Assembly: GCA_026461645.1 (NCBI GenBank)
Contig: JAPJMP010000113.1
Span: forward strand, 1 to 18,531
Reading direction: 5' to 3'
DNA length: 18,531 nt
Origin: Burkholderiales bacterium
Lineage (GTDB): Bacteria > Pseudomonadota > Gammaproteobacteria > Burkholderiales > UBA11063
Shown here: positions 8,197 through 17,311 of the stretch, in pieces
How the letters are laid out: each line of letters begins with the position of its first letter
Numbering within the stretch: position 1 is the first letter of the stretch
Made by a program: the position numbers and the translations under genes
Notes under the pieces: model-generated
What the model was told of the DNA's origin: nothing
The model's database searches: none
The model's input: only the letters and a program-made list of their open reading frames with translations

Positions 8197-8742
8197 ATGG
8201 CTAAAGTAGTTGACGATGGGTTATATCATATAGCTCTAATACCACCATCTACCATACGTGATGAAGTAGTAAATTTTCAAATTCTGGCCGAAAAGAAATT
8301 TGGTGGCAAATTGACTGCTAGATCTCCTGCACATATCACAATAATTCCGCCTTTTCGCGCTAACAGTGATGCACTTAACTCAATTACGCGTAAACTAGGC
8401 AATGCGTTGAAAAAGAATCATCAACCAATTGATACTATGATTACTGGTTTTTATCATTTAAATAATAGAACTATTATTATGGAAATCAATAAAAGTAGAC
8501 ACTTAGAAATTTTATTTACCGATATTAAACAAATAACCCATAATATTACTTTTAGTAGCAATAATAATTTTGTGCCACATATAACTATTGCCAAACGTGA
8601 CCTAGGACCAGAAGTTTTTACTAAAGCTTATGATTATTTTGGCCACATTCCATTTAGCAGAAATTTCATTGCTAATGAAATTGGTATTTTTAGTTATGAA
8701 AGCGGCCAGTGGACAGTTACTAAAACTTTTTCAATTGGTTAA
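8197..8742 (+). CDS. 2H phosphodiesterase / RNA 2',3'-cyclic phosphodiesterase-like protein (LigT family)
   Basis: 181 residues with the two hallmark HxT motifs of the 2H phosphoesterase superfamily: PAHITIIPPF (H46, T48) and VPHITIAKRD (H128, T130). Together these form the symmetric active site that hydrolyses 2',3'-cyclic or 2'-5'-linked phosphodiesters. The physiological RNA or nucleotide substrate is not predictable; bacterial LigT/ThpR enzymes act on tRNA halves or cyclic phosphates in vitro. A good ribosome binding site (AAGGA, 8 bases before the ATG) and a 52-base gap separate it from the flippase. Its TAA overlaps the stop codon of the convergent gene at 8739, leaving no space for a terminator. 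Confidence 0.85.
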   Translation: MAKVVDDGLYHIALIPPSTIRDEVVNFQILAEKKFGGKLTARSPAHITIIPPFRANSDALNSITRKLGNALKKNHQPIDTMITGFYHLNNRTIIMEINKSRHLEILFTDIKQITHNITFSSNNNFVPHITIAKRDLGPEVFTKAYDYFGHIPFSRNFIANEIGIFSYESGQWTVTKTFSIG

Positions 8743-9830
8743 ACGCAAACATAGATACTAATAAAAAATATTGCTATATATAATAATAATGTATAGCAAA
8801 TTGTCAGTTCATAAGTGCGGGAAGTTTCATAGTTATCAGTATCCATTAATCTGGTGGCTTTGATAATGGTGATAAATGAAATCATGATAATCAGTCCCGC
8901 AAATAAAGTAATAAAATCAATTAAATTAAATGAATTAGTGGCCTTAAGTGAAGCATTTATTTGAAATACATTGGCAGCTAAAGAAAAAACTGAACTGCCA
9001 ATAACACTGATTCTTCCATTAATAGTTGATGAATTCTTACCATTAACAAATAAAGTAAGCACAGCAATTAATATTCCCAGTAGTATATATTGAATATTTT
9101 TAATGTACGAGTATATATTTTTATGATTAAAAATTAAATAAATACTGTTAACCTTATTAGTAATTATTTCATCAGTATGTCCTATTTTCATCGACATGCT
9201 ATCAATAGAATTAGAATAACCGTATTTAACTAATCGATAAGCATGATTTGGATTAACAGCATTTGATTCAATATTTACTTGATTAATGGTTACATTGTAA
9301 CTTTTATTGCTCCAGTTTTTAGCAATCGGATTGATTAAAATAATTTGTTGATCAAGTGGATAAAGTTTTTGATTAAATAAAGGGTCAACTGTTGCTTCAT
9401 AAGCAATAACCTCATGCACCATTCCAGATTCTATAGTCTTATAATAAACATTACGTGAAATAATCTTACCATTAGCTAATTCAATGTCTGGGTCAGTAGT
9501 TGGAAAATCTTTAGCGGAATACATGGTGGATAGAATAAAGCTAATAGCAACGGAAGTATCTTTCAAGCTAAACTCTTTAATATCGGTTATATATGCCCGT
9601 GTAATAAAATTATTATTGGTCTTAGCATAAGAGTTTGTTGCATTAGTGGAAACAGAGTTGTTTTTAATATAATTGAGTTGATTTGTGTCAGCTGTATGAA
9701 TTCGGACACTGAAAATAATTATTAAAACTAAAAACACTAAATTAAGGAAGATTAAATCTTTACTAACAATTAATTTTTGTTTAGTGGTTAACTGTTTGTA
9801 ACAATTTTTGTATTCTTTAAAAAACAACAT
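8739..9830 (-). CDS. Five-helix membrane protein resembling pentameric ligand-gated ion channels
   Basis: 363 residues. A cytoplasmic N-terminus is followed by a helix at about 26-43, a ~200-residue periplasmic part (44-245) and four C-terminal helices (about 247-264, 272-292, 302-324, 341-361). This is the pLGIC plan of beta-rich ligand domain plus M1-M4, with an uncleaved N-terminal anchor added. The early ITDIKEFSLKDTSVAISFIL (81-100) resembles the first strands of such ligand domains. YPLDQQ (157-162) matches the Cys-loop 'FPxDxQ' motif without cysteines. The second helix starts after an arginine, and the M2-M3 linker is followed by NLIDFITL, like 'tlIDyfil'. The usual linker proline is absent. 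The match is by eye only, so function is a hypothesis. The gene is 55 bases after engB and may be co-transcribed. Confidence 0.55.
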   Translation of the reverse strand: MLFFKEYKNCYKQLTTKQKLIVSKDLIFLNLVFLVLIIIFSVRIHTADTNQLNYIKNNSVSTNATNSYAKTNNNFITRAYITDIKEFSLKDTSVAISFILSTMYSAKDFPTTDPDIELANGKIISRNVYYKTIESGMVHEVIAYEATVDPLFNQKLYPLDQQIILINPIAKNWSNKSYNVTINQVNIESNAVNPNHAYRLVKYGYSNSIDSMSMKIGHTDEIITNKVNSIYLIFNHKNIYSYIKNIQYILLGILIAVLTLFVNGKNSSTINGRISVIGSSVFSLAANVFQINASLKATNSFNLIDFITLFAGLIIMISFITIIKATRLMDTDNYETSRTYELTICYTLLLYIAIFFISIYVCV

Positions 9831-9885
9831 AATAAACTTTAATTTAACCCATTGAAAGAGTGGTTAGATTGCTAAGAAACAATAT

Positions 9886-10500
9886 TTATACTGCACTAAT
9901 ATCAAGCCATTGGGTTAATTGTTGCTCTAATTCAACAACTCCCAATTTCTTTGTTGAGGAAAATATTTGTACCGTACAATTTGAGTAACCTTGATCTAGC
10001 AATTCCTGTTTTACAGTTTTTAAAGTCATGATTTTTTGTTGTTGGCTAAGTTTATCTGCTTTAGATAATACGATATGAATTGGTTTATGCGTAACATTAA
10101 AAAAATCAAGCATAGTATAATCACTTGGTTTCAAAGGGTGTCGAATATCCATAATTAATACTAATCCGACTATTTGTTGTCGTTGTTGTAAGTATTGACT
10201 TAATAAAATTCCCCAATGTTTTCTAATTTCTTCTGGTACTTTGGCATAACCATAGCCTGGCAAATCAACAATAAATAAACCATCAGTTCCAATTGAAAAA
10301 TAATTTATATGCTGTGTTCGACCTGGAGTTTTAGAAGTAAAAGCTAATCTATTTTGATTAGTTAAAGTATTTAATAAACTTGATTTGCCAGCATTAGAGC
10401 GACCGCAAATAGCAATTTCTTTAACACTTGCCTCAGGTAAGGCTTTAAAATCATTAACAGTTATATAAAATTGAGCTTGATTAAATTTTATTTTGCTCAT
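9886..10500 (-). CDS. engB: Ribosome biogenesis GTPase EngB/YsxC (YihA)
   Basis: A 204-residue TrmE-Era-EngA-EngB family GTPase, needed in many bacteria for assembly of the large ribosomal subunit. All G motifs are visible: G1 GRSNAGKS (33-40), G2 TPGRTQ (59-63 region), G3 DLPGYGYA (79-86), G4 LSKADK, and a G5-like FSSTKKLG. The N-terminal [14 protein letters not shown] is also typical of EngB. It starts 8 bases after the stop of the second lipoprotein gene, with GAGA before its ATG. This conserved gene is therefore read from the same message as pgk, asnS and the two lipoproteins. Confidence 0.97.
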   Translation of the reverse strand: MSKIKFNQAQFYITVNDFKALPEASVKEIAICGRSNAGKSSLLNTLTNQNRLAFTSKTPGRTQHINYFSIGTDGLFIVDLPGYGYAKVPEEIRKHWGILLSQYLQQRQQIVGLVLIMDIRHPLKPSDYTMLDFFNVTHKPIHIVLSKADKLSQQQKIMTLKTVKQELLDQGYSNCTVQIFSSTKKLGVVELEQQLTQWLDISAV

Positions 10501-10508
10501 GCTATTCT

Positions 10509-12062
10509 CTATGGTAACAACGAAGTAGGTGCATTAAGAGAGTTGGCTAAAAATGAGCCAATAGCTAAATTAACAATTGGACCGTTACCGTTAATTGGAA
10601 TATTTAAGTTAGTGCAGGATGCATTAATAAAATTGTTTGTGGCCGTTGAGCCTATGCCACTACAAGCATACACATTAGTGCCAGTTGCAACATATAAAGT
10701 AGAACTAAATTGATCAAAAGTCATGGCCACGATTGCACCTGCAATATCCTGATTACCAATTACAACTGGATAGGCGATAGTCGGATTAGTAGCATTCACC
10801 ACCCAAAGATTTCCACTAATATCTCCAGCTACAAGCAATGCATGGCCTAGGTTATCATTTGCATTAGCTAAAACATTTATTCGCCCAATGGTATTACTCT
10901 CAAGTGCTGGTGTAACAGCTGACCAAGTGTTAGCTGAGTTACCTACAGTGTTCCCTGATTCAATAAATAATCCACCAAATGCTGCACCAAAGCCGCCAGC
11001 ATATAAACCAGTATAGGTGCCACTTGATTCGCTACCTGGTTTTGCTAAAACAGCAAGACTGTATACCTGAGATAAATTTAAACCACTACTTCCTTCAAAG
11101 ATACACGAATAAAGGCTGGAAGTGGTGCTAATATTACAATAGTAAATATTTTGTGGTGTTGAGGACTCAGATGCAGAAGAGGTTGAAATAAATAAAATAT
11201 TACTGTTACTATAAGTAATAGACTTTGGCCAAATTGGATTTATTGATGTTGATGAATTAATCCAACTTTCAGCACTTAAGGCATAACTAAATAATTGATT
11301 ACTACTTGTACTTGGAATATTAGTAGTATATAAATAACCTCCAGATATCAATAAATTGTTAGCTCCTTTTACATTTGCATTGGATGCAGCAATTGAAGAA
11401 TATAATGCCGTTTGACTAATTGAATAAGGGTAAATTCCTTGATTGCCACCAATGTAGAGTACCCCATATTGGCTAGTATCAACAGCAATGGTATTGGCCA
11501 CATCATTCGATTCAACCAATCCAGATAAAGTCCAAGCAGCATTATTGACAGTTAAATATCCATTTTGTTGCATTACATATAAATTAGTTATTTCATAAGC
11601 ATTAAATGGATAATTACCAGTAGTAGTACTTCCACCAAACAAAGTATTATTCACAGTATAGTTTAAGATTACTTGAGCACTTTCATAACTGGCCACCGGA
11701 AAAGCCTCACCAGTTAATTGTAAATAAAAAGTACATGAACCACCTGGAGCAATGGTTGAAGTTAAACAGCCATTTGGATCATATTGTGATGAACTGGTAG
11801 CCGGACTTGCAATATTAGGCACATTGGAGATGGTAAGCGAAATATTACTAATAGGGAAATTAGTACTATTAATAAAATTTTGCCCACCACCATTATTAAC
11901 AATTTGCACTGCCATACAATAAGGAGCATTGCCTATACCATTGGGGCATTGGCCATTAATTAAATTAACCCCAACATTATTACTTATTCCACAACCCAAA
12001 AGTACGATTGCCGGTGTAGATATAATTATTAATTGGCGCATAAATTTGAGCAAAAATTTCAT
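10509..12062 (-). CDS. Large Asn/Ser-rich lipoprotein with beta-propeller-like repeats (paralogue 2)
   Basis: 517 residues from the ATG at 12062. This start is chosen because GAG lies seven bases upstream and a good lipoprotein signal follows, with lipobox LLGC and lipidated C24; a longer frame from 12152 would bury the signal. The N-terminal domain has conserved cysteines at 39, 49, 99 and 110 (contexts [25 protein letters not shown]), reminiscent of bacterial Ig-like ASH/choice-of-anchor domains. Residues about 165-500 carry loosely repeated strands such as [15 protein letters not shown] and [12 protein letters not shown], like propeller blades. It is the sister of the upstream lipoprotein gene. 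The likely location is the outer membrane or cell surface; the function is unknown. Confidence 0.85.
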   Translation of the reverse strand: MKFLLKFMRQLIIISTPAIVLLGCGISNNVGVNLINGQCPNGIGNAPYCMAVQIVNNGGGQNFINSTNFPISNISLTISNVPNIASPATSSSQYDPNGCLTSTIAPGGSCTFYLQLTGEAFPVASYESAQVILNYTVNNTLFGGSTTTGNYPFNAYEITNLYVMQQNGYLTVNNAAWTLSGLVESNDVANTIAVDTSQYGVLYIGGNQGIYPYSISQTALYSSIAASNANVKGANNLLISGGYLYTTNIPSTSSNQLFSYALSAESWINSSTSINPIWPKSITYSNSNILFISTSSASESSTPQNIYYCNISTTSSLYSCIFEGSSGLNLSQVYSLAVLAKPGSESSGTYTGLYAGGFGAAFGGLFIESGNTVGNSANTWSAVTPALESNTIGRINVLANANDNLGHALLVAGDISGNLWVVNATNPTIAYPVVIGNQDIAGAIVAMTFDQFSSTLYVATGTNVYACSGIGSTATNNFINASCTNLNIPINGNGPIVNLAIGSFLANSLNAPTSLLP

Positions 12063-12073
12063 GTAAATTCTCA

Positions 12074-13729
12074 TTAATAAGAGGTTAAAGTTGTAGCAAC
12101 AACAGTACTCAGAATTTTTTGTTGCGATGTTGCTGGGAAAATTGGTATCCAATTACCACCACCATAAGTTACACTATTACCAAATAGTAAAGCAGCACTG
12201 ATTGGGAATGAACTTTCATTACTAGCCCAGTCGGCTGAATATAAAGTAAATCCTGAGGCATATAAATTGCCATAACCATCATTAGTTAATGAATTTACAT
12301 AGCCACTGGCTCTTAGAGGTGAAGTGCCGAGAGGATTACCGCTTTCACTTACAACAGGATTACAAGAGCTTTGAATGCAAGAATAAACTAAATTTTCGTT
12401 TGATTCATTGGTACTTAAGCTAAAATAAATGCTAGATTCAGTATTAAATAAATTATATAATACTGCACCAATTGTGCTATTAGTTTGTGGAATATCAGGT
12501 GAATACGGTGATAAAGAACTAGCCCAATTATAAATATTTAGATTGCCATTTAGTAATCCACCAAAATATAAGTTACCTGAACTATCTACATCTAATGCAT
12601 TTTGTAGAAAAACTGGATTACCACCTCCTCCAGCTATAGGTGGAATAATTAAGCAATTTATGTTTGAAGAATCATTAGTATAGGTACAAATATAACCATT
12701 AGCACTTTCAATTACATATAAAAGTGGATTCCCACTACTTGTTGTCGATTTTAATCCAATAATATTATTTGAGGAATTAGTAATTCCGTTAGTGATTACT
12801 TGCGTCCAAGTTGATTCATTGGCAAATTGATTGACAAACAAGCCATTGCCATTAGTTCCAGCAAATAAATTACCATTGGTATCAAGAGCTAAATTATTAA
12901 TTATATAAGGTAGTGAAGGTAGTGGCAAAGAATTACCAACTTGGGTGATGGTTAAACCATTATATTGATAAACAGTATTACTTTCAGCAAAATAAACTAT
13001 TCCATAGGCAGAACGAGTTAAACCGAGAGTTGGCGGCATTCCAGTAGCACTGGATACAGGTTGCCATTGAATTTGATTGGTAAAAGGATTAAGAGTATTA
13101 TTTACTATATTGGCGGTAACACTATATAAACCAATATTAGTCCCACCATATAGAGTAGTTCTTTGATTAAACGTGCTAGTAACACTATAATTAGCATTAC
13201 CATTGGTATAGTTATAAGTTAAGCTATATGGAAATACTCCAACAGGACTACTTTCGCCACTTTCTTGTAAATAGAAAGTACAGGTTCCTCCACCCATGCC
13301 TAAAACTAATACCTGTGCACCGCTTGTAGTTACACAATTATAAGGATCAAATAAAATTAAATTATTTACTGTTTGTGTTGCTGTTGATACAGTAACTCCT
13401 GCCGCTGCAGAATCAAATAATTGCGCTGTAGATTCGCTATTACTACTAAAATTTAAATAACTAACTTGTAATCCAGAACTTGTTATTTGAACATTATTGG
13501 CATTAAGACCAGTATTGTTATTTTGTACAGTAACTGCTAAGCAATATGGGGTAGTAGTAGTTGGGTTTGACTCGATTAAATTTTGAAAATTAGGAGTAAC
13601 TCCACGATATTGGCTGGTTTGCACACATTGACCTTGCGCAACAGTCATAGTAACGCTATTGGGAGTATTTGAGCACGCGGTTAAGCTAAATGTTATTAGT
13701 AAAATAACTATATTTAAAAATTTATTCAT
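12074..13729 (-). CDS. Large Asn/Ser-rich lipoprotein with beta-propeller-like repeats (paralogue 1)
   Basis: 551 residues. The lipoprotein signal peptide ends in lipobox LTAC with C19 as the lipid site. Cysteines at 35, 63, 132 and 150 occur in the same contexts as in the neighbouring paralogue (PYCLAV, DPYNCVT, GGTCTFYLQ), showing tandem duplication and divergence. The C-terminal half has repeats built on 'l..d..GNLyagg' (for example LDTNGNLFAGTNGNGLF, VDSSGNLYFGGLLNGNL and GYGNLYASGFTLYS), as in beta-propeller or SBBP-type sequences. Of 12 glutamates, 11 are followed by serine. It lies 8 bases after asnS and 11 bases before paralogue 2. A surface role such as adhesion or host contact is only a guess. 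Confidence 0.85.
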   Translation of the reverse strand: MNKFLNIVILLITFSLTACSNTPNSVTMTVAQGQCVQTSQYRGVTPNFQNLIESNPTTTTPYCLAVTVQNNNTGLNANNVQITSSGLQVSYLNFSSNSESTAQLFDSAAAGVTVSTATQTVNNLILFDPYNCVTTSGAQVLVLGMGGGTCTFYLQESGESSPVGVFPYSLTYNYTNGNANYSVTSTFNQRTTLYGGTNIGLYSVTANIVNNTLNPFTNQIQWQPVSSATGMPPTLGLTRSAYGIVYFAESNTVYQYNGLTITQVGNSLPLPSLPYIINNLALDTNGNLFAGTNGNGLFVNQFANESTWTQVITNGITNSSNNIIGLKSTTSSGNPLLYVIESANGYICTYTNDSSNINCLIIPPIAGGGGNPVFLQNALDVDSSGNLYFGGLLNGNLNIYNWASSLSPYSPDIPQTNSTIGAVLYNLFNTESSIYFSLSTNESNENLVYSCIQSSCNPVVSESGNPLGTSPLRASGYVNSLTNDGYGNLYASGFTLYSADWASNESSFPISAALLFGNSVTYGGGNWIPIFPATSQQKILSTVVATTLTSY

Positions 13730-13737
13730 CTTTATAC

Positions 13738-15135
13738 CTAAAATGTTGCACTTTTGCTGGTTCTTGGAAATGGGATAATATCACGAACATTTTGCACGCC
13801 AGTAATATAGCTTACTAATCTTTCTAAGCCAAGACCAAAACCAGCATGTGGCACTGTACCAAATTTACGTAAGTCAAGATACCAATACAAGATCTCTTGA
13901 CTAACATTCATTTCTTGCATTCGTTTAACTAAAAGTTCATAGCGCTCTTCACGTTGTGAGCCACCAATTATTTCGCCAATTCCTGGAGCTAAAATATCCA
14001 TTGCGGCAACGGTTTTGCCATCATCATTTTGACGCATATAAAACGCTTTAATGTCTTTAGGATAATTGGTGACAATAGTTGGTTTACCGATCAACTCCTC
14101 GCACAACCAGCGTTCATGTTCTGAGGCTAAATCTACCCCCCAATATACTTCATTCTCAAATTTTTTATGTGCTTGAAGTAATTTATTTACAGCTTCAGTA
14201 TAAGTAATAGTCTCAAAATCATTATTGACTAAATTTTCTAAGCGCGCAGTAATTTCTTTATTAATAAACTGATTAAAAAATTCAATGTCGTCTTGATTAT
14301 TATTTAATACGGCAGTAAAAACATATTTTAACATATCTTGGGCTAACTGAGCATCATCCTGTAAATTAGCAAAAGCAATTTCCGGTTCAACCATCCAAAA
14401 TTCAGCTAAATGTCTTGTGGTATTTGAGTTTTCTGCTCTAAAGGTTGGACCAAAAGTATAAACTTTTGACATACTTAAGCAGTAAGATTCTACATTTAAT
14501 TGACCAGAAACCGTTAAAAAAGTTTCACGTCCAAAAAAATCCTTCTTATAATCAGGTTTACCTTGCGCATTCTTGGGTACATTATTTAAATCAAAAGCAG
14601 TTACATTAAATAATTCTCCAGCACCTTCAGCATCAGATGTAGTAATTAAAGGTGTGTGAATCCAAAAGAAACCATTTTGCTGTAAATATTGATGAATGGC
14701 AAATGAAATGGTATTACGAACGCGCATTACTGATGAGATTAGATTAGTTCTAGGTCTTAAATGAGCTACTTCGCGTAAATATTCAACAGTATGTCTTTTG
14801 GGTGATACCGGATATGAATCAGGATTGTCAACCCAACCAATAATTTCAAAGGTTTGCGCTAAAATTTCTGCTGCTTGACTGTTGCCCAGCGACGGAACTA
14901 TAGTTCCTGTAATAATAACAGAACAATCCTTAGTTAGGCGCAAAATGTCAGCATAATTACTTAGTTTAGTTTCTGCAACCACTTGTAATGTATTAACTGT
15001 TGAGCCATCAGATATGGCGATAAATGATATTCCAGCTTTTGAATCACGTCGGCTTCTAACCCATCCTTTGATTGTAACTTTAGTACCGGCTGCCGGAGTA
15101 TTAGTTAATAATTGTTTAACTGAATATTGATCCAT
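13738..15135 (-). CDS. asnS: Asparaginyl-tRNA synthetase
   Basis: A class IIb aminoacyl-tRNA synthetase that charges tRNA(Asn). The ATG at 15135 gives 465 residues, against 466 in E. coli, and is preceded by AAGGA within the last codons of pgk. The longer frame from 15189 would run into pgk. The N-terminal OB-fold anticodon domain contains [20 protein letters not shown]. Motif 2 is visible around [21 protein letters not shown], and motif 3 in [10 protein letters not shown] near the C-terminus. The active-site loop GSQREERYE is also intact. It lies 4 bases after pgk and 8 bases before the first lipoprotein gene. Confidence 0.97.
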   Translation of the reverse strand: MDQYSVKQLLTNTPAAGTKVTIKGWVRSRRDSKAGISFIAISDGSTVNTLQVVAETKLSNYADILRLTKDCSVIITGTIVPSLGNSQAAEILAQTFEIIGWVDNPDSYPVSPKRHTVEYLREVAHLRPRTNLISSVMRVRNTISFAIHQYLQQNGFFWIHTPLITTSDAEGAGELFNVTAFDLNNVPKNAQGKPDYKKDFFGRETFLTVSGQLNVESYCLSMSKVYTFGPTFRAENSNTTRHLAEFWMVEPEIAFANLQDDAQLAQDMLKYVFTAVLNNNQDDIEFFNQFINKEITARLENLVNNDFETITYTEAVNKLLQAHKKFENEVYWGVDLASEHERWLCEELIGKPTIVTNYPKDIKAFYMRQNDDGKTVAAMDILAPGIGEIIGGSQREERYELLVKRMQEMNVSQEILYWYLDLRKFGTVPHAGFGLGLERLVSYITGVQNVRDIIPFPRTSKSATF

Positions 15136-15139
15136 GAGT

Positions 15140-16312
15140 TTAGTTTTTCCTTGTAAGAAGAGTAATTGCTGGTAATTCCTTATCTTCAAGAAATTCTAAT
15201 AGTGCTCCACCAGCAGTTGATACGTAACTAATTTTATGCATAAGTGCAAATTTATTTATGGCTGCAATAGTATCACCGCCACCAGCCAAACTAAAGGCTT
15301 TACTATTAGCAATACTATGCGCAAGTACTTTGGTACCATTGGCAAATTGATCGAACTCAAATACACCAATTGGACCATTCCAAATAATAGTTTTTGCTGT
15401 TTCAATTACCTCAGATAATTTATTGGCAAAGTTTGCCCCAACATCTAAAATCATATCATCAGCTTCAATTGAATTTATTGATTTTTCAACGGCAATCTCA
15501 TTAGGACTAAAATGCTTAGCTGTTATAACTTCTTCAGGTAAAGGAATAACTTTGCCTTTAGCATTCATTATTTCTATAATTTGCTTGGCTTCATTAACTA
15601 ATTCTTTTTCAACTAATGATTTGCCAACTTTATGGTTAGTTGCCAGTAAAAATGTGTTTAAAATTCCACCACCAACAATTAAATAGTCAACTTTATGTGC
15701 TAAATTTTTTAAAATGTTTAATTTAGTTGATACCTTAGAGCCAGCAACTATAGCTACTACAGGTGATTGGGGATTAGTAACGGCACTAGTTAAAGCCTCA
15801 AGTTCCTTAATCATTAATAACCCTGCACATACAGTATCAGTATGGTAACCAACAGCGTCAGTAGATGCTTCTTTACGATGTGAGGCAGCAAAAGCATCAT
15901 GCACAAAAATATCACATAAATTAGCATATTTTTTACCCAATTGAGAATCGTTGCTTTTTTCACCAACATTAAATCTTACATTCTCTAGCATCACAATATT
16001 TGAATGCGAAAAATTTATTTTTTCTGGTATTTCACTTAGCACTGGTACATCCATATTGAGTAGTTTAGCTAAATTTTTGGCAATAATAGCAACGCTAAAA
16101 TCAGCATCAAATTGACCTTCAGTAGGACGACCTAAATGGGTAGCAATAATAAGTTTAGCACCTTGTTCCAGAGCATACTTAATGGTGGTTAATCCTGCTG
16201 TAATTCTAGTATTATCTGAGATTTCGCCATCTAAAATAGGCACATTCATATCAGTCCGCAGGAAAATAATTTTATTTTTTAATTGTAAATCAGTAATTTT
16301 TTTGTATTTCAT
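15140..16312 (-). CDS. pgk: Phosphoglycerate kinase
   Basis: Glycolytic enzyme transferring phosphate from 1,3-bisphosphoglycerate to ADP. At 390 residues it is near the E. coli size (387). The family signature [13 protein letters not shown] is near the N-terminus. The substrate-contacting HLGRP and the hinge motif [10 protein letters not shown] are present, as are the nucleotide-binding WNGPIGVFE and the terminal GGGDTIAAI. It is the first gene of the pgk-asnS-lipoprotein-lipoprotein-engB operon and has its own extended -10 promoter. The ribosome binding site is weak. Unlike many relatives, gap and fba are not adjacent; gpmI of the same pathway is elsewhere in the window. Confidence 0.98.
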   Translation of the reverse strand: MKYKKITDLQLKNKIIFLRTDMNVPILDGEISDNTRITAGLTTIKYALEQGAKLIIATHLGRPTEGQFDADFSVAIIAKNLAKLLNMDVPVLSEIPEKINFSHSNIVMLENVRFNVGEKSNDSQLGKKYANLCDIFVHDAFAASHRKEASTDAVGYHTDTVCAGLLMIKELEALTSAVTNPQSPVVAIVAGSKVSTKLNILKNLAHKVDYLIVGGGILNTFLLATNHKVGKSLVEKELVNEAKQIIEIMNAKGKVIPLPEEVITAKHFSPNEIAVEKSINSIEADDMILDVGANFANKLSEVIETAKTIIWNGPIGVFEFDQFANGTKVLAHSIANSKAFSLAGGGDTIAAINKFALMHKISYVSTAGGALLEFLEDKELPAITLLTRKN

Positions 16313-16352
16313 AATGACAAGGGCCTAAAAATGAGTTTTAAAATAATGTATT

Positions 16353-16361
16353 ATTATAACA
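16353..16361 (-). promoter_or_regulatory. Extended -10 promoter for the pgk operon
   Basis: On the minus strand the sequence reads TGTTATAAT, a perfect TGnTATAAT extended -10, in the 53-base gap between rapZ and pgk. The transcript would carry a leader of about 35 bases before the pgk ATG. The -35 region at normal spacing (CTTAGA, inside the end of rapZ) matches consensus at only three positions, which an extended -10 can tolerate. Confidence 0.6.
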
Positions 16362-16365
16362 TAAA

Positions 16366-17223
16366 TTAGTTGTTTTCTAAGTGATTAATATGGCGATGGC
16401 GAATAATAGTTTTATAGCCTAATTTTTGGGTTAGATTAGCTAAGGATTCACATATATATACAGAACGATGTTTGCCGCCAGTGCAACCAATTGAAACCGT
16501 GACATAACTTCTATTATCTAAGCTAAAATCAGTTAACCAAGTTTTTAAAAAATTATTAATATCATTAATCATATTTTGCACTTTTGGTTGCTTATTTAGG
16601 TACTCAATAATTTGGGTTTGCGTACCATTAAAATCACGAATTGATTTATCATGGTGAGGATTAGGCAGACATCTGACATCAAAGACAAAATCAGAATCTA
16701 TTGGTAGGCCATATTTGAAACCAAATGATTGAAAAATTACATTTAATTGTGAATAATCAGCATTCACAAATTGTTTAATAATGGCACGAAGTTGATTGGC
16801 GGTTAGATCGCTAGTATCAATGCGATGAGAAATACTTGCCATAACCGACAATAATTCTTGTTCCTCTTTAATACAATCATAAATAGTTTTAGTATTACTA
16901 GATAAAGGATGCTTTCTGCGTGTTTCAGAAAATCGATTTATTAAAGCATCAACTCTGGCATCTAAAAAAATTATTTTAACTGGAATATTTAAGGAGGCTA
17001 AATTAGTTATAACATTAGGCAGTTGGCGTAATAACGAATAAGATCTAGTATCAACACTTACAGCAATTTGGTTAATTTTACTGCTAAGAGAATATAATTC
17101 AATTAATTGAATTAATAACGGCGGGGGTAAATTATCAACACATAAATAACCGCTATCTTCTAAAATTTTTAATGCTGTAGATTTGCCAGCACCTGCAAAT
17201 CCAGTAATAATAATTATTTGCAT
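16366..17223 (-). CDS. rapZ: RNase adapter protein RapZ (YvcJ family nucleotide-binding protein)
   Basis: 285 residues, almost the size of E. coli RapZ (284). The Walker A motif GFAGAGKS is at 8-15, followed by the family-specific DSGYLCVDNLPPPLL. FLDAR and RFSETRRKHPL occur in the middle. The C-terminal domain contains VSIGCTGGKHRSVYICE, which in the family binds RNA or a glucosamine-6-phosphate signal. In enterobacteria RapZ guides RNase E to the small RNA GlmZ and so controls GlmS. Whether that circuit exists here is unknown, and the usual rpoN-hpf-ptsN-npr neighbours are absent. An AGGGA ribosome binding site lies close before the ATG. Confidence 0.95.
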   Translation of the reverse strand: MQIIIITGFAGAGKSTALKILEDSGYLCVDNLPPPLLIQLIELYSLSSKINQIAVSVDTRSYSLLRQLPNVITNLASLNIPVKIIFLDARVDALINRFSETRRKHPLSSNTKTIYDCIKEEQELLSVMASISHRIDTSDLTANQLRAIIKQFVNADYSQLNVIFQSFGFKYGLPIDSDFVFDVRCLPNPHHDKSIRDFNGTQTQIIEYLNKQPKVQNMINDINNFLKTWLTDFSLDNRSYVTVSIGCTGGKHRSVYICESLANLTQKLGYKTIIRHRHINHLENN

Positions 17224-17294
17224 ATTATCCCTATGTTAAGTGTAAGCCTGTAATATTTTGTTTGCAAAAAATAATTTACAAATTTAATTATATC

Positions 17295-17303
17295 ATTATA
17301 GCA
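17295..17303 (-). promoter_or_regulatory. Extended -10 promoter for rapZ
   Basis: The minus strand reads TGCTATAAT, another full TGnTATAAT extended -10, within the 88-base gap between the dioxygenase gene and rapZ. It would give a leader of roughly 65 bases. No convincing -35 box is present at 16-18 bases. Confidence 0.6.
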
Positions 17304-17311
17304 TAATTTAT

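Noticed and set aside
10471..10713. Plus-strand frame of 80 codons opposite the end of the second lipoprotein gene and the start of engB
   Set aside because: It spans the junction of two well-supported minus-strand genes and shows no motif or start signal.
12063..12152. Upstream extension of the second lipoprotein gene by 30 codons
   Set aside because: It would overlap the end of paralogue 1 and hide the lipoprotein signal peptide in the interior; the ATG at 12062 has a plausible ribosome binding site and a perfect lipobox.
15236..15686. Two plus-strand frames opposite pgk
   Set aside because: Antisense shadows of a strongly conserved enzyme; nothing recognisable in them.
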